Assembly (NCBI GenBank): GCA_029860045.1
Contig: JAOUBY010000022.1
Span: 1-33,659 of the forward strand
Length of the DNA: 33,659 bases
Source: Gammaproteobacteria bacterium
GTDB taxonomy: Bacteria; Pseudomonadota; Gammaproteobacteria; UBA9214
Direction: 5' to 3'
Part shown: in pieces, positions 1-10,670 of the stretch
How the letters are laid out: each line of letters begins with the position of its first letter
Numbering within the stretch: the first letter of the stretch is position 1
The notes under the pieces: generated by a model
The model's input: only the letters and a program-made list of their open reading frames with translations
What the model was told of the DNA's origin: nothing
Databases searched by the model: none
Program-made: the position numbers and the translations under genes

Positions 1-125
1 ACCTGGTCATGCACGGTGTGCTGCACTTGCTGGGCTACGACCACCACACCGACGCCGAGGCGCAACACATGGAATCACGCGAAATTGCGCTACTGTCCGA
101 GCTTGGTTATTCCGATCCGTATTAA
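1..125 (+). CDS. ybeY: Endoribonuclease YbeY, 3' end (partial)
   Basis: This is the last 41 codons of a gene that begins before the window, read in the frame starting at base 3 and ending in TAA. The residues [12 protein letters not shown] match the family's zinc-binding signature H-x3-H-x5-H, which is close to the C-terminus in YbeY. The family is a single-strand endoribonuclease needed for 16S rRNA 3'-end maturation and 70S quality control in the cytoplasm. It is normally followed by corC/ybeX and lnt, exactly as here, which supports the call. It is too short for the ORF track. The N-terminal part cannot be assessed. Confidence 0.93.
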   Translation, partial: LVMHGVLHLLGYDHHTDAEAQHMESREIALLSELGYSDPY

Positions 126-235
126 CCGTGCGCCCGCTCAGTGCCAAAAAGTTATCCGGTGGCGCTGGTATTACGCGGTACATTGCCGATATAGTGTCTG
201 AAGGCGCCGGTGAGCGCGCCGCCACCGGCTGACAG

Positions 236-264
236 TTGTTTTATAAACATACTGTAACTATATA
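236..264 (+). promoter_or_regulatory. Candidate promoter immediately upstream of corC
   Basis: TTGTTT (236-241) and TATATA (259-264) are separated by 17 bases and lie in an unusually AT-rich patch. The predicted start of transcription falls at or within a few bases of the corC ATG (271), and no Shine-Dalgarno sequence precedes that ATG. If real, the transcript would be leaderless or nearly so. This is inferred from sequence only. Confidence 0.35.
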
Positions 265-270
265 TATTTA

Positions 271-1155
271 ATGAACAAAGACCGACCTCCCAGCGGTCCC
301 GTAGCGCACACCTGGAAGACCAGGCTGAAACAACTGCTGTTACGGGTACCATCCAATAGCGAGCAACTGATTGATCTGCTTCGCGCCGTCCAACGCCATA
401 ACCTGTTTGATGTCGATGCGCTCGCCATGCTGGAGGGCGTGCTGCAGGTCGATGATATGCAGGTGCGTGACATCATGATTCCGCGTTCACAGGTTGTGTT
501 CCTGGAGCGCGATGCAAGCGAGGACGTGCTGCTGCGAACCATTGTCGAGTCCGGGCATTCCCGTTTTCCAGTGATTGGAGAAAGTCGCGACGAGGTGGAC
601 GGTGTGCTGCTGGCAAAAGACATGCTGCTGTATGCCTTTGAACGAACTGACCGACATGTCAACATACGCGAGGTATTACGTCCGGCCATCTTTGTGCCGG
701 AGAGCAAGCGCCTTAACGTATTGCTGAAAGAATTTCGTTCCAGTCGTAATCACATGGCCATCGTGGTGGATGAGTACGGCGGGGTTGCCGGCATGGTGAC
801 TATCGAGGACGTGCTGGAACAGATTGTCGGTGAAATAGAGGACGAGCATGACGTCGAGGAGGATTACACCATTCGTCGTCACAGCGAAGTGCACTACACC
901 ATCAAGGCGCTGACGCCGATCGAAGACTTCAATGAATACTTTCACAAGGAGTTTTCCGACGACGAGTTCGACACCATTGGCGGGCTGGTCGTGCATCATA
1001 TTGGCCATTTGCCCAAGCGCGGTGAGCGCGTGGTTATCGGCAACCTGCTGTTCAAGGTGTTGCGTGCAGATAACCGCCGCGTACACATGCTGCAGCTGAC
1101 CGTGTTACCCAGGCCGGTCGAACAACCGCAAGACACACTCCAGCAGCAATCGTGA
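271..1155 (+). CDS. corC: CorC/YbeX-type CBS-domain protein
   Basis: This 294-aa protein is close in length to E. coli CorC/YbeX (about 292 aa). It has no membrane segment, which separates it from the longer HlyC/CorC membrane relatives. Roughly residues 65-190 form a CBS pair, containing the family-typical strings [10 protein letters not shown] and [25 protein letters not shown]. Roughly 205-285 is the CorC_HlyC C-terminal domain. The family is linked to Mg/Co efflux with CorA and, in E. coli, to ribosome-related functions alongside YbeY. I take the ATG at 271 because the N-terminus then aligns with the E. coli protein, although no Shine-Dalgarno is visible. It lies 145 bases after ybeY, a wider gap than I expect for this pair, and its stop overlaps the lnt start. 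Confidence 0.93.
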   Translation: MNKDRPPSGPVAHTWKTRLKQLLLRVPSNSEQLIDLLRAVQRHNLFDVDALAMLEGVLQVDDMQVRDIMIPRSQVVFLERDASEDVLLRTIVESGHSRFPVIGESRDEVDGVLLAKDMLLYAFERTDRHVNIREVLRPAIFVPESKRLNVLLKEFRSSRNHMAIVVDEYGGVAGMVTIEDVLEQIVGEIEDEHDVEEDYTIRRHSEVHYTIKALTPIEDFNEYFHKEFSDDEFDTIGGLVVHHIGHLPKRGERVVIGNLLFKVLRADNRRVHMLQLTVLPRPVEQPQDTLQQQS

Positions 1156-2675
1156 GCGCGGTGCGGCAGGCATTCGGCGGCTTGCGGCCGAGCATCCCTG
1201 CCATCGCGACAACACTCCTGCTCATTGCTGCCGGTGCTACGGCGGTACTCGCCTTCGCCCCGTTCGGCTGGTATCCACTTGCCGTGCTGGCGCTCGCCAT
1301 CCTTTTCAACCAGTGGTTATCAGACTCGCCGTGCCAGGCGTTCTGGCACGGTGGGCTGTTTGGCCTCGGTTTCTTTGGTGCCGGGGTTTCCTGGGTCTAT
1401 GTCAGTGTGCACAGCTACGGTCATGTGATGCTGCCGGTGGCGGCCATGATTGCCGCGCTGTTCATCCTGGTGCTGGCCGTGTTCCCCGCGGGGCTGGGTT
1501 ACCTGGCGCGGCGCTATTTTCCGGCTCCCGAGTTACAGTCGCTGTTGCTGGTGTTTCCAGCCGGCTGGCTGCTCGCCGAGTGGTTACGCGGCTGGATCTT
1601 TACCGGGTTTCCCTGGCTGGATATCGGTGCCAGCCAGATCGACAGTCCGCTGGCCGGCTACCTGCCGCTGCTGGGCGAGTTCGGTGTCAGCTGGCTGGTT
1701 GCCGTAACAGCCGGTGCGCTGCTGTGCCTGCTACGGGATCGTCGCCGGGCCACCGTGCTGCTATTGCCGGTGCTGATATGGGGCAGTGGCACCTGGCTGG
1801 ACCGGCAAGAGTGGACCAGCCCGCGCGGTGAGGCGATAGGCGTCAGCCTGGTGCAGGGCAACGTGGCGCAGGAAGACAAGTGGTTGCCCGAGAACATGCA
1901 GGCCACGCTGGTGCGCTATGCCGAGATGAGCTTCGATGGCACGCACAGTGATGTGTATGTCTGGCCGGAAACCGCGATACCCGCGTTTTATGACCAGGTG
2001 GATGAATCCTATATTCCCTACCTGCAGGAACAGCTGGAGGAGCAGGGCGCGGCACTGCTCACCGGCGTCCCGGTACTGGAGCGTGACAGCTGGCAGTACT
2101 ACAACGGGATCGTGGCGCTTGGCCAGGCCCCGGCGTTTTACTACAAGCAGCATTTGGTGGCATTTGGCGAGTACCTGCCGTTGCGCTGGTTGATCGGCGA
2201 TACGCTGGATGCGCTGGCCGTGCCGAACGCGGATTTCACGCCGGGGAATGCCGGGCAGCCGTTGCTACAGGCGGCAGGTTATCCAATTGGCACTTCCATT
2301 TGTTTCGAGATTGCATTTGGATCGTTGATCGCCGCCGTCGTGCCGGAGGCGGCCATGCTGGTGAACGTCAGTAACGATGGCTGGTTCGGTGATTCGCTCG
2401 CCCCGCACCAGCACCTGGACATTGCACGGGTGCGTGCGAAAGAAACCGGGCGGCCGCTGCTGCGTGCCACCAACACCGGTATCTCGGCGATTATTGATCA
2501 CCACGGGGAGATACTGGCCCGCAGCACGCAGTTTGAACAGGTTGTGGTGCGTGGCGAGGTGGTGCCAATGCTGGGAGAAACACCGTTTGTGCGTTTCGGC
2601 AACTGGCCGGTGCTGGTGATAGCGGTTTTGAGCTTTCTGGTGGTATTTTTGCGCAGATCGCAGGCAAAGACGTAA
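1152..2675 (+). CDS. lnt: Apolipoprotein N-acyltransferase
   Basis: Lnt is the inner-membrane enzyme that adds the third acyl chain to the N-terminal cysteine of lipoproteins, the last step of lipoprotein maturation before Lol sorting. The 507-aa protein has a hydrophobic multi-pass N-terminal half (about residues 15-215), a periplasmic nitrilase-fold domain and a C-terminal membrane helix (about 485-500). The Glu-Lys-Cys triad is visible: E273 in VWPETAIP, K332 in YYKQHLVAFGEYLP and C384 in TSICFEIAFG. The GTG start overlaps the corC stop as GTGA, so translation is probably coupled. It ends convergent with the downstream minus-strand gene. Confidence 0.96.
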   Translation: MSAVRQAFGGLRPSIPAIATTLLLIAAGATAVLAFAPFGWYPLAVLALAILFNQWLSDSPCQAFWHGGLFGLGFFGAGVSWVYVSVHSYGHVMLPVAAMIAALFILVLAVFPAGLGYLARRYFPAPELQSLLLVFPAGWLLAEWLRGWIFTGFPWLDIGASQIDSPLAGYLPLLGEFGVSWLVAVTAGALLCLLRDRRRATVLLLPVLIWGSGTWLDRQEWTSPRGEAIGVSLVQGNVAQEDKWLPENMQATLVRYAEMSFDGTHSDVYVWPETAIPAFYDQVDESYIPYLQEQLEEQGAALLTGVPVLERDSWQYYNGIVALGQAPAFYYKQHLVAFGEYLPLRWLIGDTLDALAVPNADFTPGNAGQPLLQAAGYPIGTSICFEIAFGSLIAAVVPEAAMLVNVSNDGWFGDSLAPHQHLDIARVRAKETGRPLLRATNTGISAIIDHHGEILARSTQFEQVVVRGEVVPMLGETPFVRFGNWPVLVIAVLSFLVVFLRRSQAKT

Positions 2676-2700
2676 AAACAATTCCGTGTCAGGCTGCAAA

Positions 2701-2737
2701 GGCGTAGAGAAAGCACCTCGCCGTTCCCGCGCAGGGG
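2701..2737. repeat. Palindromic intergenic repeat, copy 1 (diverged)
   Basis: The 14-base core CGTTCCCGCGCAGG at 2722-2735 is identical to one at 29522-29535. The preceding 21 bases also align without gaps, giving 26 of 35 identities by hand. This copy sits between the convergent lnt and APH/AAA genes. Its right arm is degraded, leaving only a short CCC/GGG stem. The core resembles the TTCCCGCG(C/A)AGGCGGGAA-type repeat scattered through many proteobacterial genomes. Confidence 0.5.
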
Positions 2738-2743
2738 CCTGAG

Positions 2744-4306
2744 CTACTGGAGTTGTTGTTGCAGTAACGTAACCAGCCTGGCCATGGCTTTCGCATCACT
2801 GTCGGTGACAAGAATCTCTGCGCCTGTCGCAGATGAATCGAGTGGCTGGTAGTGACGCAACTGGTTTTCCAATACCTCTACGCTGGCCTCGGAGGCATCC
2901 TGCCGGCCGTGTTGTCGTACCGTAATGCGTTGACGCAGTTCGGCTTCCGGTGCCTGGCAATCAATAATGAAACAGCGCGTAGCGCGAGCATGTGCCAATT
3001 CGATGAACGGGGTTCGCTGTGCCTGTTGCAGAAAGGCCGCGTCGATAATGACGTTGTGACCGGCGTCCAGTACCTTGCCTGCCAGCAGTGCAAGCTGCCG
3101 GTAGGTGCGTGCGTTGGCATTACGCGCGTAGATGCCCTGGTCAACGCCCGCGCCGGTACGCGCATTGCCCGCGAAGCCATGCAGGCGCTTGCGTTCGACA
3201 TCGGAACGCATGCGAATGGCTGGCAGTTTCTCCAGCAGGAACTGGCTGACGGTGGTCTTGCCAGAGCCCGACAGGCCATGCATCAGCAGTAATGCAGGTG
3301 GCCGGGCTTTTGTGTAACGGCCGGCCAACTCGATATAGGCGTGATAATCCTGCAAGATTTTCGCTTGTGCCCCGGTATCGACATCCGGTTGGTGCGCGCG
3401 CAGACAATCGACTTTGGCGCGCACCATGGCACGGTACACCAGGTAATAGCGCAACAGCGACAGGCCGGCATAGTCCCCGCTGTGCTCCAGCCAGGCATTC
3501 AGAAACCGGCTTGCCAGGTCGGGTCGTCCGCGGTGGTCGAGGTCCATGACCATGAAGGCCACCTCGCTGATGATGTCGATCCAGCGCAGCTTGTCATTGA
3601 ACTCGATGCAATCAAATGCGACCGGCACGTCGTCCACCAGCGCGATGTTGCGCAGGTGCAGGTCGCCATGGCACTCACGGATAAATCCGCTGTCCTTGCG
3701 AGCCTGCAATACAGGTCGTAGCCCTGAATATGTCCGCTGTGCCCAGTCCTGCACTGGCGATACTCGACTGTGTTCCTGCGCCCCCTGTATGTGTTCCAGC
3801 ACCTGGCTGAAATTTTCGTCGACCGGCGCCTGCACGGTCGCGGGCAGGCCATACGTCGATTCCGGTTCGGCCACCGTTGCGGTGGCGTGAAACTCCGCGA
3901 TACGCACTGCCAGCGCGTCAATATGTGCAGGGGTCAGTCGGTCTTCGTCGAGCATCCGGTCGAATTGCGAGGCCTGTTCGAACTCGCGCATGCGCACCGC
4001 GCACTCGATCACATCACCGTCGGCACCCAGATGAGGCCCGGCACTAACCGGCACGACTTCGAGATACAGCTCCGGCGCCAGTCGGCGATTGAGCCGTAAT
4101 TCCTCGGCGCAGAAATGCTTGCGTTTTGCCAGCGTGGAAAAATCCAGGAACCCGAAATTCACCGGTTTCTTGAACTTGTAGGCATACGTCCCGGTCAGCA
4201 GGACGATAGAGATATGTGTCTCGACCACGGCAAAACGTGTCACCGGGTGTGGGAAGAGAGCCGGCTGCTGCAGGGCCTTGACAAGATTATGCAGGGCATC
4301 GGTCAT
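2744..4306 (-). CDS. Two-domain APH-like / P-loop kinase protein
   Basis: This 520-aa protein joins two kinase-type domains. The N-terminal part (about 30-320) is aminoglycoside-phosphotransferase-like, with the catalytic-loop motif HGDLHLRN (H213, D215) followed by AFDCIEFND as the metal-binding segment. The C-terminal part (about 338-515) is an AAA_33/zeta-type P-loop kinase with Walker A GLSGSGKT (K350). This two-domain architecture is a known, widespread environmental family whose substrate is unknown. It should not be read as an antibiotic-resistance gene. It stands alone on the minus strand, convergent with lnt and divergent from the protease gene. The ATG at 4306 has no strong Shine-Dalgarno. 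There are no signal peptide or membrane segments, so it is probably cytoplasmic. Confidence 0.85.
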   Translation of the reverse strand: MTDALHNLVKALQQPALFPHPVTRFAVVETHISIVLLTGTYAYKFKKPVNFGFLDFSTLAKRKHFCAEELRLNRRLAPELYLEVVPVSAGPHLGADGDVIECAVRMREFEQASQFDRMLDEDRLTPAHIDALAVRIAEFHATATVAEPESTYGLPATVQAPVDENFSQVLEHIQGAQEHSRVSPVQDWAQRTYSGLRPVLQARKDSGFIRECHGDLHLRNIALVDDVPVAFDCIEFNDKLRWIDIISEVAFMVMDLDHRGRPDLASRFLNAWLEHSGDYAGLSLLRYYLVYRAMVRAKVDCLRAHQPDVDTGAQAKILQDYHAYIELAGRYTKARPPALLLMHGLSGSGKTTVSQFLLEKLPAIRMRSDVERKRLHGFAGNARTGAGVDQGIYARNANARTYRQLALLAGKVLDAGHNVIIDAAFLQQAQRTPFIELAHARATRCFIIDCQAPEAELRQRITVRQHGRQDASEASVEVLENQLRHYQPLDSSATGAEILVTDSDAKAMARLVTLLQQQLQ

Positions 4307-4619
4307 ACAGTCATTCGTACGGTACTCGACATGACGCTGACGGTATCACAGTCAAGTTGTTGATTTTCACCTGCACAGGAAATACGGGGGGGCGTTTCTA
4401 ATTCCAGATACTGTCTGTTCCCTGCAGTCGGAATGACTCGGTTTTTGACAAAGATAAGGGTGAATTACCGCTGATTCTCACCGAAACATGGGCTTTTGGT
4501 CCATTTAAGACCTGAAGGGCCGCTCGCTTAATTGGTGCGTGGTAAGCGAATTACTTTACATATCAGTGTTTAAAGGGGTATCTTGGCGAGGATAAAGTGA
4601 TGCCCGCACCTGATGCCGG
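4307..4619. other. 313-base non-coding divergent region
   Basis: This AT-richer gap separates the minus-strand APH/AAA gene from the plus-strand protease. It contains a run of seven G's near 4386-4392, a lone TTGACA at 4445 without a convincing -10 partner, and a better promoter candidate near its right end. I see no tRNA, no conserved small RNA and no convincing ORF apart from an 11-codon one at 4600-4635. Confidence 0.6.
4555..4584 (+). promoter_or_regulatory. Candidate promoter of the subtilisin-like protease
   Basis: TTTACA (4555-4560) and TATCTT (4579-4584) are separated by 18 bases. Transcription would begin near 4591, ahead of all plausible starts of the protease gene. The match is moderate and rests on eye inspection only. 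Confidence 0.3.
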
Positions 4620-6554
4620 GTGTCCAAGACAATAAGCATAATACTGAGAATGAATTCAGACCTTCCATGCGAACCGATAATGAAAATAATGGGCCTGGCG
4701 GGCCCTGTATTCTCTGTCAGTGTCATATTCATTCTGCTGTTGTCCGGTCATTATTTGTATGCAGCGCCTCCTGCAAAGATGCCGCACGTTATCCCGTCAA
4801 GCTATATCGTGGTATTCAATGATGATGTGGATACCGACGCGACGGCCAATGAACTTCAAGCCAGGTTCAATTTGTCTGTGGTCTTTCGTTACCGCCATGC
4901 CTTGCGTGGTATGGCCGTTAAGATGCCGGAAAAGCTTTTGGCAAGGCTTGCCGCTGACCCCAGGGTTGCCTACATAGAACCCGATGTTATTGTCAGTATT
5001 AATGCGCAGACCCTGCCGACGGGTATTGACCGCATCAACGCCGATCTTGATCCGACTGCAAAGATTGATGGTGTCAACGATGCAATGAATGTGGATATCG
5101 CCATCCTCGATACCGGCATCGATCTTGATCACCCGGACTTGAACGTTTTCAGTTACACCTATTGCAAAACACAGGGGCCAGTTAATGCCAACTGTGTTGA
5201 TGGTGATTCAAATGCCAATGACGTAAACAGCCACGGCACCCATGTCGCCGGGACCGCAGCCGCCATTGATAATAGCTCGGATGTCGTCGGTGTGGCGCCT
5301 GGAGCCCGGTTGTGGGCCGTCAAAGTGCTTGACGATGATGGTAATGGGGCTGGTTCCGTGGTTGTCGCTGGCGTTGACTATGTGGTGCAGCATGCTGGCG
5401 AAATTGAAGTGGCGAACATGAGCCTGACCGGAGATGGGCCATTTACGTCACTCGACACGGCAATCAATAATGCCGTAAGTGCCGGTGTTGTTTTCACCCT
5501 CGCGGCGGGCAACAAGAGCAAGGATGTTTCACTGGTCTTCCCGGCAGGCAACCCGAACGCGATCACTGTTTCAGCCTTTGAAGACTATGACGGCAAGCCC
5601 GGTGGGGTCTCCGGTAATGCGCAGGATGACACCTTCGCCGGTTTTAGTAATCGTGGCTCGGGAATCGATATCATGGCGCCCGGGGTAAGTATTCGCTCTA
5701 CTGTTCCGGGTGGAGGCACTAGTTACATGAGTGGCACCAGCATGGCTTCGCCGCACGTCGCGGGAGCCGCAGCCCTTTACCTGTTGCAGAATCCCGCTGC
5801 CAGTCCGGCCACCGTCAAGGCGGCCTTGTTGTCTGCCGGTGATATGACGCCCTGCGCAAACAGTGGTGACGGAACCTGTGCCGATGATCCTGACGGCATC
5901 CAGGAGCCCCTGTTGATGCTGACGGGCTGTGTTGATACGGATGGTGACGGTGTCTGTGATGATGTGGATAACTGCCTGTCGACAGTTAATCCGGGGCAGG
6001 AAGACGCGGACGGGGATGGCGTCGGTGATACCTGTGATAATTGTACAAATACCGCCAATGCCAACCAGCTGGATAGCGACGGCGACGGTATCGGGGATGT
6101 CTGTGACAGCTGCCCAACAGTTGATAACGCCAGCGCCGTCGATGCAGATGCAGATGGGTTGACTGATTTCGAGGAGTGCCTGCTGGGAACAGATGCGCTG
6201 GACAGTGATACCGACAACGATAACCTGTCTGATTATGATGAAGACCGGACCTATGGCACGGACCCGCTATTAGTCGATACAGACGGTGACGGACTGTCCG
6301 ATGGCGATGAGGTGAATAGCTACGGAACAGATCCGTTGTTCAATAACAATCCGGGGGACCTCGCGCCGCGTGGAGCGCCGGACGGCGTACTCAATGCAGC
6401 TGACGTCCTTGTGATAACTCAACTGCTGACGGGACAAATAACAGCCACCCCGGGTGAGTTGTTGCTAGGCGATCTTAATAACAATGCGATACTCGATGCC
6501 GGCGATCTTTTGTTGCTACAGCGCGTGGTCATGGGCCTCATTCCGGCACCCTGA
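4620..6554 (+). CDS. Secreted S8 (subtilisin-like) protease with calcium repeats and dockerin-like tail
   Basis: The 644-aa protein is numbered here from GTG 4620. It has a signal peptide starting at about M21 and ending near residue 49, then an I9 propeptide inhibitor domain (about 62-128). The subtilase domain (about 140-410) has its full catalytic set: D164 in ILDTGID, H205 in SHGTHVAG, oxyanion N298 in LAAGN and S374 in GTSMASPHVAG. Thrombospondin type-3-like DxDGDG repeats follow (about 438-575), the first half cysteine-rich and the later part of the LSDGDEVNSYGTDP type. A tail of about 65 residues has two dockerin-like calcium loops (GDLNNNAILDAGDLLLLQRVVMG). Export by Sec followed by type II secretion is inferred. 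The start is undecided between GTG 4620, ATG 4650 and ATG 4680. The last best fits a signal peptide, and none has a good Shine-Dalgarno. AT-ending codons are more frequent than in the neighbours, suggesting later acquisition. Confidence 0.9.
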   Translation: MSKTISIILRMNSDLPCEPIMKIMGLAGPVFSVSVIFILLLSGHYLYAAPPAKMPHVIPSSYIVVFNDDVDTDATANELQARFNLSVVFRYRHALRGMAVKMPEKLLARLAADPRVAYIEPDVIVSINAQTLPTGIDRINADLDPTAKIDGVNDAMNVDIAILDTGIDLDHPDLNVFSYTYCKTQGPVNANCVDGDSNANDVNSHGTHVAGTAAAIDNSSDVVGVAPGARLWAVKVLDDDGNGAGSVVVAGVDYVVQHAGEIEVANMSLTGDGPFTSLDTAINNAVSAGVVFTLAAGNKSKDVSLVFPAGNPNAITVSAFEDYDGKPGGVSGNAQDDTFAGFSNRGSGIDIMAPGVSIRSTVPGGGTSYMSGTSMASPHVAGAAALYLLQNPAASPATVKAALLSAGDMTPCANSGDGTCADDPDGIQEPLLMLTGCVDTDGDGVCDDVDNCLSTVNPGQEDADGDGVGDTCDNCTNTANANQLDSDGDGIGDVCDSCPTVDNASAVDADADGLTDFEECLLGTDALDSDTDNDNLSDYDEDRTYGTDPLLVDTDGDGLSDGDEVNSYGTDPLFNNNPGDLAPRGAPDGVLNAADVLVITQLLTGQITATPGELLLGDLNNNAILDAGDLLLLQRVVMGLIPAP

Positions 6555-6633
6555 GCTTCAAAAGTGATTTGGTGCCGGTCTGCAGTCAACCATCGCGCTT
6601 GAATCAATAGATACGTCGTGCGCAAGTCAGGCG

Positions 6634-7023
6634 TTACCGAAAGTCATAAACCTGGATCCGTGCAACCAGTGGCTTCAGGGTTTCCTCTACCAGCGTCACA
6701 TGGATCGGGTGTGCCAGGTAATTATCCAACGTGGCCTGATTGGCAAAACTGACAACCAGCGCCACGTCGAAACTGCTGTCGACGATGGCGCGTTCGCTTT
6801 TCACCACGCTGCCACTTTTCAGTGACAGCACACCGGGGATGCTGGTCAGTGCCTGGCTTTCCTTGATAATGCGTGCCCGTTGTTGTGCGTTGCCCGGGTC
6901 CTGCAGCCAGACAATGACCACATGTTCTACCGGGCTGTCACTGTCCTGTGCTACGCAGTGAAGAGGGGTCAGCAGCGCCAGCAACAGCAGTGAATGGAGC
7001 AATTGCCGGCGCGGTCCGCTCAC
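6634..7023 (-). CDS. Exported Dabb (stress-responsive A/B barrel) domain protein
   Basis: This 129-aa protein begins MSGPRRQLLHSLLLLALLTPLHCVAQ, which looks like a Sec signal peptide cleaved after CVA. A small Dabb-type ferredoxin-like barrel follows (HVVIVWLQDP...VVSFANQATLDNYLAHPIHV...VYDF). I shortened the ORF-track model (which starts at 7125) because a GTG at 7023 overlaps the TGA of the upstream zinc-ribbon gene as GTGA, and this start puts the signal peptide at the N-terminus. The lipobox is imperfect (PLHC), so a lipoprotein is possible but unlikely. Dabb proteins are usually cytoplasmic dimers of unclear or diverse function, so an exported one is unusual. The substrate is unknown. 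Confidence 0.8.
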   Translation of the reverse strand: MSGPRRQLLHSLLLLALLTPLHCVAQDSDSPVEHVVIVWLQDPGNAQQRARIIKESQALTSIPGVLSLKSGSVVKSERAIVDSSFDVALVVSFANQATLDNYLAHPIHVTLVEETLKPLVARIQVYDFR

Positions 7024-7550
7024 TGGCGTGTGCGCCGGTGCTGCTGGCGATGGTAGACGCTGTGTCCACAGTTCGGGCAGTCCGGGATATGCCCGGTAGC
7101 ATGGAAGCGCAGCACGGCCTCGCACTTGTCGCAGACCAGCGTGCCGGGCCCGGAGATTTCGCCGCTGTTCCAGGCGGGGCCTTCCTGCAGGTCCTGCTCG
7201 AATTGCAGCATCTCCAGCCGGGTGTGGTCAGCGACCATTGACAGCACCTCCAGCAGGCGGTTCTCGACCTGGTGAGCATCGAAGCGCAGCCAGTCGCCCA
7301 GTTCATGACCGGTCTCGGCCAGGTGCTGGCCGGCGTCCTGAAGATCACGGTGCAGATAGAATGCGACCTTTTCGGCCTCATCGTGGGTCAGTTCACCCAG
7401 CTCGACTGCCGTATCGCGTGCCTTGTGAATGATGCGCTGCAGGACCGGCAGGGTCCCTTCTTCTGCCTCCTCGATGGCGGTCTTGACCCGCGTCATCATG
7501 TCATCATAGGCATTCAGCCATTTTTCGCGCGTGGATTTCTCGTCTGTCAT
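7020..7550 (-). CDS. YbeL-like zinc-ribbon protein (DUF1451)
   Basis: This 176-aa protein has a long, charged, mainly helical N-terminal part (about 1-125) and a C-terminal zinc ribbon with two CxxC pairs, C140/C143 and C158/C161. It corresponds to the DUF1451/YbeL family, which in E. coli also lies next to leuS. The molecular function is not established. I chose the ATG at 7550 (MTDEKSTREKW) rather than the track's 7592 because family proteins start near this helix and GGGGA lies just upstream. It is divergent from leuS and coupled by a 4-base overlap to the Dabb gene. Confidence 0.85.
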   Translation of the reverse strand: MTDEKSTREKWLNAYDDMMTRVKTAIEEAEEGTLPVLQRIIHKARDTAVELGELTHDEAEKVAFYLHRDLQDAGQHLAETGHELGDWLRFDAHQVENRLLEVLSMVADHTRLEMLQFEQDLQEGPAWNSGEISGPGTLVCDKCEAVLRFHATGHIPDCPNCGHSVYHRQQHRRTRQ

Positions 7551-7622
7551 GGTAGTTCCCCGTATCGTCTTCCTCTTCCAAGTGTGGCCCAAACCGGGTG
7601 CCAGGTGAAGGAAAACCGTTAA

Positions 7623-10141
<2,519 letters not shown>

Positions 10142-10142
<1 letters not shown>

Positions 10143-10657
10143 TGGCTACAGTGACTGTACATAAATCATTACCGTTTTTTCTGCTATTGGCCTGCATGCT
10201 GTTCGTGCTGGCCGGTTGCGGTTTCCAATTGCGTGGCAGTGCCGCTCTGCCGGCGGAAATGTCGGTTACGTATATCAAGGACGTTCGGCCATTCAGTACG
10301 CTGGTGGACGATTTTTCCGCCGCGCTGCGTTTACGCAACATTACCATTGCAGATCGGGAAAGCATCGCCACGGCGGTGCTGCACATCACTGACAACAGTA
10401 CCGAAAAGTCGGTGGTCTCGGTGGACACCGCCGGTAACGTGCTGGAATACGAAATCCGCCAGACGATTCGATTTTCAGTGCTGACATCAGCGCAGCAGGT
10501 GGTGGTGTCAGACCAGTCCGTGTCACTGAGCCGTGATTACATCTTCAGCAGCACTGACGTCCTGGGCAAGGCGCGCGAGGAGCAGGTAGTGGGTGCCACG
10601 TTGCAGGAAAACCTGGTCAATCTAGCCATGTTACGGATCGCAGCCGCGGCGCGCTGA
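10142..10657 (+). CDS. lptE: LPS-assembly lipoprotein LptE
   Basis: LptE is the outer-membrane lipoprotein that plugs LptD and helps insert lipopolysaccharide into the outer leaflet. The 171-aa protein has a lipoprotein signal with lipobox LAGC (C26), directly followed by GFQLRG, the family's hallmark start of the mature protein. The GTG start overlaps the leuS stop by one base. The order leuS-lptE-holA is the conserved gammaproteobacterial arrangement and confirms the call despite the family's low sequence conservation. Confidence 0.94.
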
Positions 10658-10670
10658 TCCTTCGGCATTC

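Noticed and set aside
128-232. 34-codon GTG ORF between ybeY and corC
   Set aside because: It has no ribosome site and no recognisable sequence; it is within chance length for this composition.
271-1155. Labelling corC a haemolysin
   Set aside because: The HlyC/CorC name is historical. The protein is a soluble CBS-domain protein next to ybeY and lnt, with nothing suggesting a toxin.
2744-4306. Reading the APH-like domain as aminoglycoside resistance
   Set aside because: The two-domain architecture belongs to a widespread chromosomal family. The sequence alone gives no support for an antibiotic substrate.
4445-4450. TTGACA as the -35 of a protease promoter
   Set aside because: No acceptable -10 lies 16-18 bases downstream; the TTTACA/TATCTT pair nearer the gene is better.
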